Assembly: GCA_030840885.1 (NCBI GenBank)
Contig: JAVEDQ010000422.1
Span: forward strand, 1 to 9,622
Reading direction: 5' to 3'
Length of the DNA: 9,622 nt
Origin: Frankiaceae bacterium
GTDB lineage: Bacteria > Actinomycetota > Actinomycetes > Frankiales > Frankiaceae
Under the pieces are notes generated by a model that saw nothing but the letters and a program-made list of their open reading frames with translations, ran no database searches and was not told the origin of the DNA. The translations under genes and the position numbers were made by a program. Positions 5,990 to 9,622 of this stretch are shown one piece after another (position 1 is the stretch's first letter; every line of letters starts with the position of its first letter).

Positions 5990-6532
5990 ATGACAGAACG
6001 ACACGTGGGTGGCCCGGACGAGGGCGGGCAAACCCCCGTCGTCCCCCGGGCCCGTCAGACCTCCGACGGGGGCTCCGGCGCCGGCTCGTCCGGCCCCGGG
6101 CCGGCCGCTGTTGCAACCCCCGTCCGACGCCGCGGCTGGCGCGAGCGGGGCTGGGACATCCCGTGGCTCGGTGGCCGGTCGACGGCGCCGTGGGTGGTGC
6201 TCGCGACCGTCGCGGTCCTGGTCGTCGCGCTGGTCGGGACGGTGTTCGCCGCGCAACGCCCCGACCGGCTGGGCTGGACGCCGAAGACCATCGCAGCCAC
6301 CAGCGACACCTCCGTCGTGTTCACGTTCAGCGTCTTCAAGGCGCCGAAGGCGGTGGCGGCGTGCACGATCCTCGCCGCCGACCAGAACGGGGGCGTCGGT
6401 GCGCTGCGGGACATCCCGATCCCGGCCCGGGCGGACGGGGCGCAGGACACCGAGTTGACGGTGACCGTCCCGACCACGCGGCGGGCCGAGACGGCCGTGC
6501 TCGACGGCTGCCGGATCGTCACCCCCGGCTGA
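5990..6532 (+). CDS. DUF4307 single-pass membrane protein
   Basis: This 180-residue protein has a Gly/Pro/Ser-rich cytoplasmic N-terminus (1-45), an Arg/Trp-rich juxtamembrane stretch (46-63) and one membrane helix (about 67-87). A small extracytoplasmic beta-rich domain follows (about 88-180). The outer domain begins [20 protein letters not shown] and contains C125 and C174, which could form a disulfide. The family is conserved in actinobacteria between mca and greA (Rv1081c in M. tuberculosis), and its function is unknown. The ATG at 5990 is chosen. It lacks a ribosome-binding site, so translation may be leaderless. An in-frame ATG at 5972 would overlap the mca start codon in a shared CATG. 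The start is therefore uncertain, though frame and family are not. Confidence 0.85.
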   Translation: MTERHVGGPDEGGQTPVVPRARQTSDGGSGAGSSGPGPAAVATPVRRRGWRERGWDIPWLGGRSTAPWVVLATVAVLVVALVGTVFAAQRPDRLGWTPKTIAATSDTSVVFTFSVFKAPKAVAACTILAADQNGGVGALRDIPIPARADGAQDTELTVTVPTTRRAETAVLDGCRIVTPG

Positions 6533-6551
6533 CCGTCGCCGTTCTGGCGGG

Positions 6552-6585
6552 TCTGGACGCCGGGACGCCAGGATCTGGACGCCGG
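6552..6585 (+). repeat. 12-base direct repeat with 22-base period upstream of greA
   Basis: TCTGGACGCCGG occurs exactly at 6552-6563 and 6574-6585. The 22-base period is close to two helical turns, so both copies face the same side of the DNA just upstream of the candidate greA promoter. It could be a regulator-binding site or a chance duplication. Confidence 0.5.
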
Positions 6586-6600
6586 AAGGCAGAGTGTCGT

Positions 6601-6606
6601 TACCAT
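6601..6606 (+). promoter_or_regulatory. Candidate greA -10 element
   Basis: TACCAT fits the TAnnnT actinobacterial -10 pattern. A start near 6613 would give a leader of about 80 bases. No convincing -35 is seen; CTGGAC (6575-6580) is 20 bases upstream. greA may also be read through from the DUF4307 gene, 160 bases away. Confidence 0.35.
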
Positions 6607-6616
6607 CCGGTGTTCG

Positions 6617-6672
6617 CCCGGATCCGCTCCGGGCCCGAAACCGCCGGGTCGTCACGCCCGGAGTTTCTCCGG
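6617..6672 (+). promoter_or_regulatory. greA leader with two hairpins able to form alternative pairs
   Basis: CCCGGA (6617-6622) pairs perfectly with TCCGGG (6628-6633) across five bases. CCGGAG (6658-6663) pairs perfectly with CTCCGG (6667-6672) across TTT. The second CCCGGA (6657-6662) is identical to the first arm, so arm two can instead pair with arm three, giving an attenuator-like choice. AGGAG of the greA ribosome-binding site follows eleven bases after the last arm. Confidence 0.4.
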
Positions 6673-6692
6673 TCGGCCCGTCAGGAGCGTGT

Positions 6693-7178
6693 ATGTCGCA
6701 GCAGCAGGTCTGGCTCACCCAGGAGGCCTACGACCGACTCCGTTCCGAGCACGAGCACCTCTCCGGGCCGGGCCGTGCGGAGATCGTCTACCGCATCAAC
6801 GAGGCGCGCGAAGAAGGCGACCTCAAGGAGAACGGTGGCTACCACGCCGCCAAGGAGGAGCAGGGCAAGCAGGAGGCCCGCATCCGCCAGCTCGAGCAGC
6901 TGCTCCGCAACGCGAAGGTCGGCGAGGCTCCGGCGAACGACGGCAAGGCCGGCCCCGGCATGATCGTCGAGGTGCGCTTCGCCGGTGACACCGAGACCGA
7001 GCGCTTCGTTCTCGGCTCCCGCGAGGACCACTCCACGCCCCTGACCATCTACTCCCCCCAGTCGCCGCTCGGGTCCGCCGTGACCGGGCACGGCCCGGGC
7101 GAGACCGTGGACTACTCCATGCCCAACGGCCGGAGCGCGTCGGTCGAGATCGTCGCGGTCGAGCCCTACGTCGCCTGA
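6693..7178 (+). CDS. greA: Transcription elongation factor GreA
   Basis: GreA enters the secondary channel of RNA polymerase and stimulates cleavage of backtracked transcripts, rescuing arrested complexes. The 161-residue product has the usual two domains: an N-terminal coiled coil (about 8-76) and a C-terminal FKBP-like globular domain (about 85-158). The coiled-coil tip carries the catalytic acids D43 and E46 in EEGDLKENGGYHAA. The C-terminal domain shows the conserved TIYSPQSPLGSAV stretch (118-130). The ATG at 6693 is supported by AGGAG (6683-6687) five bases upstream and matches the family length; the open frame upstream is not conserved. It follows the DUF4307 gene in the same direction and converges on the glycosyltransferase gene. 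Confidence 0.97.
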   Translation: MSQQQVWLTQEAYDRLRSEHEHLSGPGRAEIVYRINEAREEGDLKENGGYHAAKEEQGKQEARIRQLEQLLRNAKVGEAPANDGKAGPGMIVEVRFAGDTETERFVLGSREDHSTPLTIYSPQSPLGSAVTGHGPGETVDYSMPNGRSASVEIVAVEPYVA

Positions 7179-7179
7179 A

Positions 7180-7195
7180 CCGGTCACCCGACCGG
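7180..7195. terminator. Hairpin between greA and the glycosyltransferase gene
   Basis: CCGGTC (7180-7185) and GACCGG (7190-7195) form a perfect 6-bp stem with the loop ACCC, two bases after the greA stop. An overlapping alternative pairs TCACC (7184-7188) with GGTGA (7198-7202). The glycosyltransferase stop codon is at 7204-7206, so the same stem could end both transcripts. No T-run is present. Confidence 0.5.
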
Positions 7196-7203
7196 ACGGT
7201 GAG

Positions 7204-8361
7204 CTATGGCTTCTCGGGGCCCGGCCGCCGTCGTCGCCGCCGGGGGACGGCGAGCATCTCGTCGTAGAGGGTGCGGTAGGCCTGCGCCATGTGCTCGACG
7301 GTGAAGCGCTCGGCGGCCACCCTTCGGCCGGCGGCACCGAGGCGGGCCCGCTCGGAGGCGGACCCGACCAGGACGGCGAGCGCGCGGACGAGGCCCTCGA
7401 GGTCGTCCTTGCCGACCAGCAGCCCCGTCGTGCCGGCCTGCACCGCCTCGGGGATGCTGCCGACGTCGCTTGCCACGACAGGAAGCCCGGCGAGCATCGC
7501 CTCGACGACCGAGAGCGGGAACCCCTCCGACCGCGACGGCAGGCAGAACACGTCCCACTCCGGCAGCCGGCGCCGGGGGTCGGGTTCCCAGCCGGGGAAG
7601 CGGACGCGGTCGGCGACGCCGAGCCGGCGGGCCCGCCTCTCCAACGACGACCGCTCGCTCCCGTCACCCAGCACCTCGACCCGGGCACCGGGGAGCCGGG
7701 CGAGCGCCTCCAGGAGCAGGTCGTAGCCCTTCATGCGGTCGAGGCGGCCGAGACTGCCGATGGTGACCGGGGCACCGGGATCCTGTCCCGGCCCGCATCG
7801 ACGCCGGTCGACCGGCACGTCCGGGACGCAGTTCGGGATCGACCGGACGCTGCCCCGGCCGAGAGCGTAGAAGTCCTCGGTCCGGCGGCAGCTGGTGACG
7901 CCGACCGCGACGTGGGCGTCGACCCGGCGCAGCAGGGCGCGGGTTCGCAGCCACAGCGCGAGGTCGACGGACCGTAGCGGCAGCTGCTGTACGGCCAGCA
8001 CGCGCGTGCGGGGCAGCGCCAGCGCCGCGGCGAGCGCCGGCGACGCGGCCCACGGCGTCGGGAGGTTCGCGTGCACCAGATCGGGCCGGAGGCGGGCCAG
8101 CACGGCGGCATGCCGATACAGCGGGACGACCAGCGACGCCACCCCGGCGGGGGTGACCCGACGGACCACCGACTCCGCGCAGCCGAGCACCGTGATCTCC
8201 AGCCCGGGGTCGCAGGCGAGCTCCTGCAGCAGGTTGGCCAGGCTGATCTCGGCTCCACCGATGCCGGTCGCGTCGGTGTAGGCGAGCAGGCGCACCAGCC
8301 GAGCCTGCCCCGCCACGGGCCGGGCAATGCGTTTCGGCATCCGACGCCTGGGGTCCGGCAT
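7204..8361 (-). CDS. GT4-family (GT-B fold) glycosyltransferase
   Basis: The 385-residue protein is a retaining glycosyltransferase transferring a sugar from a nucleotide donor; acceptor and sugar cannot be read from sequence. The N-terminal acceptor domain has TGIGGAEISLANLL (32-45). The donor domain starts near 198 with IGSLGRLDRMKGYDLLLEAL (R206 and K211 are the usual phosphate contacts). It includes VLGDGSE (230-236) and the EX7E motif E279-E287 in SRSEGFPLSVVEAM. Next comes AGLPVVASDVGSIPEAV (291-307). No membrane segment is evident; the tail is very basic (RRRRRR). The ATG at 8361 is used, with a second in-frame ATG at 8340; neither has a good ribosome-binding site, so translation may be leaderless. 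No other envelope-polysaccharide gene is in view. It is divergent from the hydrolase gene across 19 bases. Confidence 0.92.
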   Translation of the reverse strand: MPDPRRRMPKRIARPVAGQARLVRLLAYTDATGIGGAEISLANLLQELACDPGLEITVLGCAESVVRRVTPAGVASLVVPLYRHAAVLARLRPDLVHANLPTPWAASPALAAALALPRTRVLAVQQLPLRSVDLALWLRTRALLRRVDAHVAVGVTSCRRTEDFYALGRGSVRSIPNCVPDVPVDRRRCGPGQDPGAPVTIGSLGRLDRMKGYDLLLEALARLPGARVEVLGDGSERSSLERRARRLGVADRVRFPGWEPDPRRRLPEWDVFCLPSRSEGFPLSVVEAMLAGLPVVASDVGSIPEAVQAGTTGLLVGKDDLEGLVRALAVLVGSASERARLGAAGRRVAAERFTVEHMAQAYRTLYDEMLAVPRRRRRRPGPEKP

Positions 8362-8368
8362 GCCGCCG

Positions 8369-8374
8369 TAGGGT
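8369..8374. promoter_or_regulatory. Candidate bidirectional -10 for the hydrolase (+) and glycosyltransferase (-) genes
   Basis: Only 19 bases separate the two start codons. TAGGGT (8369-8374) ends six bases before the hydrolase ATG, the spacing that gives a leaderless message. The same core read on the minus strand is ACCCT, ending eight bases before the glycosyltransferase ATG. Neither gene has a strong ribosome-binding site, although AGGG (8370-8373) could act as a weak one for the hydrolase. In that case its promoter would lie inside the neighbouring gene. Confidence 0.45.
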
Positions 8375-8380
8375 GCCGGA

Positions 8381-9313
8381 ATGCCGCAGCCCGATGTCCA
8401 TCCACTACCCGGACGCGAGATCGTCGTCCCGGCGGGCGCCTCCCGCGACGGGCGGTCCGTGGGCGCGCTCCGGCTCCACGTCGTGGAGCACGGTGCCCCC
8501 TCCCGCGACGGGAAGGCGCTTCCGCTGCTGATGCTGCACGGCCTGCCCGCAACGTCGTACCTGTGGCGTGACGTCGCCCGGGACCTCGAGCACGACCGGC
8601 TCTGCGTGATGCCGGACCTGGCCGGCTGCGGCGAGTCCGAGCGGCCTTCGTCGTCGGGTGAGTCGTCCGGTCAGGCGACGGGTCACGCATCGGAGGGATC
8701 CCGGTTGGAGGACCAGGCGTCGCTGCTGCTCCGCCTGCTCGACCAGCTCGGACTGGAACGCGTGGCCGTCCTCGGCGCCGACCTCGGCGGCACCGTCGCC
8801 GTGCAGCTGGCCGCTCGCGCCCGCGATCGCGTGGCCGCCCTGGCCCTCGTCGGAACCCCGCTCCACCCGTTGCTGTGGCCGACCCCGCCGGTGGTGCCGC
8901 TGCTCGTCCCGGGTGTCGGGGAAGCCCTGCTGGCTGCGCTCCGGGCCCGGCCGCGGCTCGGCCGCCGGGTCGTGGCGCGGGCGCTGGGGGCACGTCTGCC
9001 CGACCGGGAGCTCGATCGCTACCTCGCCGCGCTGCGGAGCCGCGAGGACGCGGCCGCGTTCCTCCGGCTCGTCCGCGCCGTCGACCTGCGCCCCGCCGAG
9101 CGCGCGTGGGAACAGCTGTGCGCCGACCCGTTGCCCACCCTCGTGCTCTGGGGGACCGAGGACGCGCTGCGCTCCCCCGCCTACGGCCGCCGGCTCGTCG
9201 CCGAGATGCCGGGTGCGATCTGGGCTCCGGTCGCGGGGGCGGGGCATTTGCTGCCGGCCGAGCGGCCGGAGCGGGTCGCCGAAGAGGTGGCAGGGTTCCT
9301 CGCCGAGCTGTGA
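8381..9313 (+). CDS. Alpha/beta hydrolase with aspartate nucleophile (haloalkane dehalogenase/epoxide hydrolase-like)
   Basis: The 310-residue protein has the full alpha/beta hydrolase layout. The oxyanion region is LLMLHGLPATSYLWRDV (49-65), and PDLAGCGESERP (78-89) follows. The nucleophile elbow is VLGADLGG (130-137). An acid is likely at D261 in WGTEDAL, and the base is H289 in GAGHLLP. The elbow carries Asp (D134) where esterases and lipases have Ser, which places it with dehalogenases and epoxide hydrolases. The Trp or Arg often following that Asp in those families is replaced by Leu, so halide binding is doubtful and the substrate unknown. Residues 88-110 form a Ser/Gly-rich insert before the next helix, and residues 1-30 are an extra N-terminal segment. 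A Pro/Leu-rich cap spans about 160-240. No signal peptide is seen, so it is probably cytosolic. The ATG at 8381 has only a weak AGGG upstream. Confidence 0.88.
   Translation: MPQPDVHPLPGREIVVPAGASRDGRSVGALRLHVVEHGAPSRDGKALPLLMLHGLPATSYLWRDVARDLEHDRLCVMPDLAGCGESERPSSSGESSGQATGHASEGSRLEDQASLLLRLLDQLGLERVAVLGADLGGTVAVQLAARARDRVAALALVGTPLHPLLWPTPPVVPLLVPGVGEALLAALRARPRLGRRVVARALGARLPDRELDRYLAALRSREDAAAFLRLVRAVDLRPAERAWEQLCADPLPTLVLWGTEDALRSPAYGRRLVAEMPGAIWAPVAGAGHLLPAERPERVAEEVAGFLAEL
8439..8512 (+). repeat. 14-base direct repeat spaced exactly 60 bases
   Basis: CCTCCCGCGACGGG occurs at 8439-8452 and again at 8499-8512, inside the hydrolase gene. Both copies are read in the same frame and give SRDG preceded by Ala or Pro. 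This suggests a short internal duplication of 20 codons or convergence at two turns. Confidence 0.6.
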
Positions 9314-9348
9314 GGAACGGATTCTGGACGGGTCTGGTCAGCTCGGCG
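9301..9348. terminator. Perfect 10-bp inverted repeat across the hydrolase/ROK junction
   Basis: CGCCGAGCTG (9301-9310) and CAGCTCGGCG (9339-9348) are exact reverse complements separated by 28 bases. The left arm is the last coding bases of the hydrolase, and the right arm overlaps the ROK stop codon and its final codons. A bidirectional terminator is the simplest reading; the loop is long and there is no T-run. Confidence 0.45.
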
Positions 9349-9622
9349 GGGGCTGCAGCAGCGCCGCCGCCCCCAGCAGCCCGGCCTCGGCGGGACGCTC
9401 GGCAGGGACGACCCGTAACCGCTGCGTGAACGGCATCCGGGCGTGGACGGCGAGCGTCTCCCGTAGCGGACCGAACAGCAGCTCACCGGCCGCGACCAAC
9501 CCGCCGCCGATCACCGCGACGTCGAGGTCGAGCAGCGCCGTAGCCCCTGCGAGCGCGACGCCGATGGCCTGCCCGGCCCGAGCGAGTGCTGCGATGGCCA
9601 CCGCGTCGCCGCTCCGGGCCGC
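9338..9622 (-). CDS. ROK-family sugar kinase (glucokinase-like), C-terminal part
   Basis: The last 94 codons of a ROK kinase are present; the gene runs off the right edge. Glucokinases of this family phosphorylate glucose with ATP or polyphosphate in the cytosol. The visible part begins AARSGDAVAIAALARAGQAIG, the usual helical stretch. It continues with VALAGATALLDLDVAVIGGG, whose glycine-rich strand-turn contributes to the nucleotide site. It ends with the typical AEAGLLGAAALL and a short QPPPS tail. The zinc-binding cysteines and the sugar-binding residues that separate glucokinases from N-acetylmannosamine kinases or ROK repressors lie outside the window, so the substrate is unproven. A GTG at 9601 is internal, because the conserved helix continues upstream of it. 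Confidence 0.85.
   Translation of the reverse strand, partial: AARSGDAVAIAALARAGQAIGVALAGATALLDLDVAVIGGGLVAAGELLFGPLRETLAVHARMPFTQRLRVVPAERPAEAGLLGAAALLQPPPS

Noticed and set aside
5131..6963. 610-codon plus-strand frame
   Set aside because: It is antisense to mca and out of phase with the DUF4307 gene and greA; composition is typical of high-GC shadow frames.
1..9622. CRISPR array, insertion sequence, prophage or att site
   Set aside because: No regularly spaced repeats, transposase, integrase or terminal repeats were seen on reading both strands.

Overview
The window is high-GC DNA (coding stretches roughly 70% or more by hand count of sample lines) with densely packed genes on both strands. 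It carries mca, the mycothiol S-conjugate amidase, a DUF4307 membrane protein and greA. Mycothiol metabolism marks it as an actinobacterium. The order greA, DUF4307, divergent mca matches the Mycobacterium tuberculosis Rv1080c-Rv1082 neighbourhood. Protein style (GAF/SpoIIE phosphatase, GAF-ANTAR regulator, Tat Rieske lipoprotein, TerB) suggests a Pseudonocardia-like or related lineage, but the genus is an inference. No phage, transposon, CRISPR, tRNA or rRNA was seen.

Layout. 2-1720 (+): a GAF-SpoIIE serine/threonine phosphatase, cut by the left edge. 1721-2181: 461 bases without a convincing gene, part of it clearly lower in GC. 2182-2670 (+): a small Tat-exported Rieske 2Fe-2S lipoprotein. 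2717-3562 (-): a GAF-ANTAR RNA-binding antiterminator. 3703-4119 (+): the ribosome-rescue hydrolase ArfB. 4156-4398 (-) and 4404-4859 (-): a one-helix membrane protein and a TerB-like protein, probably cotranscribed. 4969-5973 (-): mca. 5990-6532 (+): DUF4307. 6693-7178 (+): greA. 7204-8361 (-): a GT4 glycosyltransferase. 8381-9313 (+): an alpha/beta hydrolase with an aspartate nucleophile. 9338-9622 (-): the C-terminal end of a ROK sugar kinase, cut by the right edge.

Most genes look like single transcription units in alternating orientation. Several share a stress or regulatory flavour: partner-switch phosphatase, ANTAR antiterminator, ribosome rescue, mycothiol detoxification, TerB, transcript-cleavage factor. 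The sequence does not show that they form one system. The most interesting signals are non-coding. There are two divergent pairs with a -10-like element that reads on both strands (3644-3650 and 8369-8374). The greA leader has four segments that can pair in two mutually exclusive ways. Every convergent gene junction carries an inverted repeat, three substantial and one weak. The ANTAR protein begins with a five-copy 15-bp tandem repeat. I found no clear candidate for a wholly new multi-gene system.
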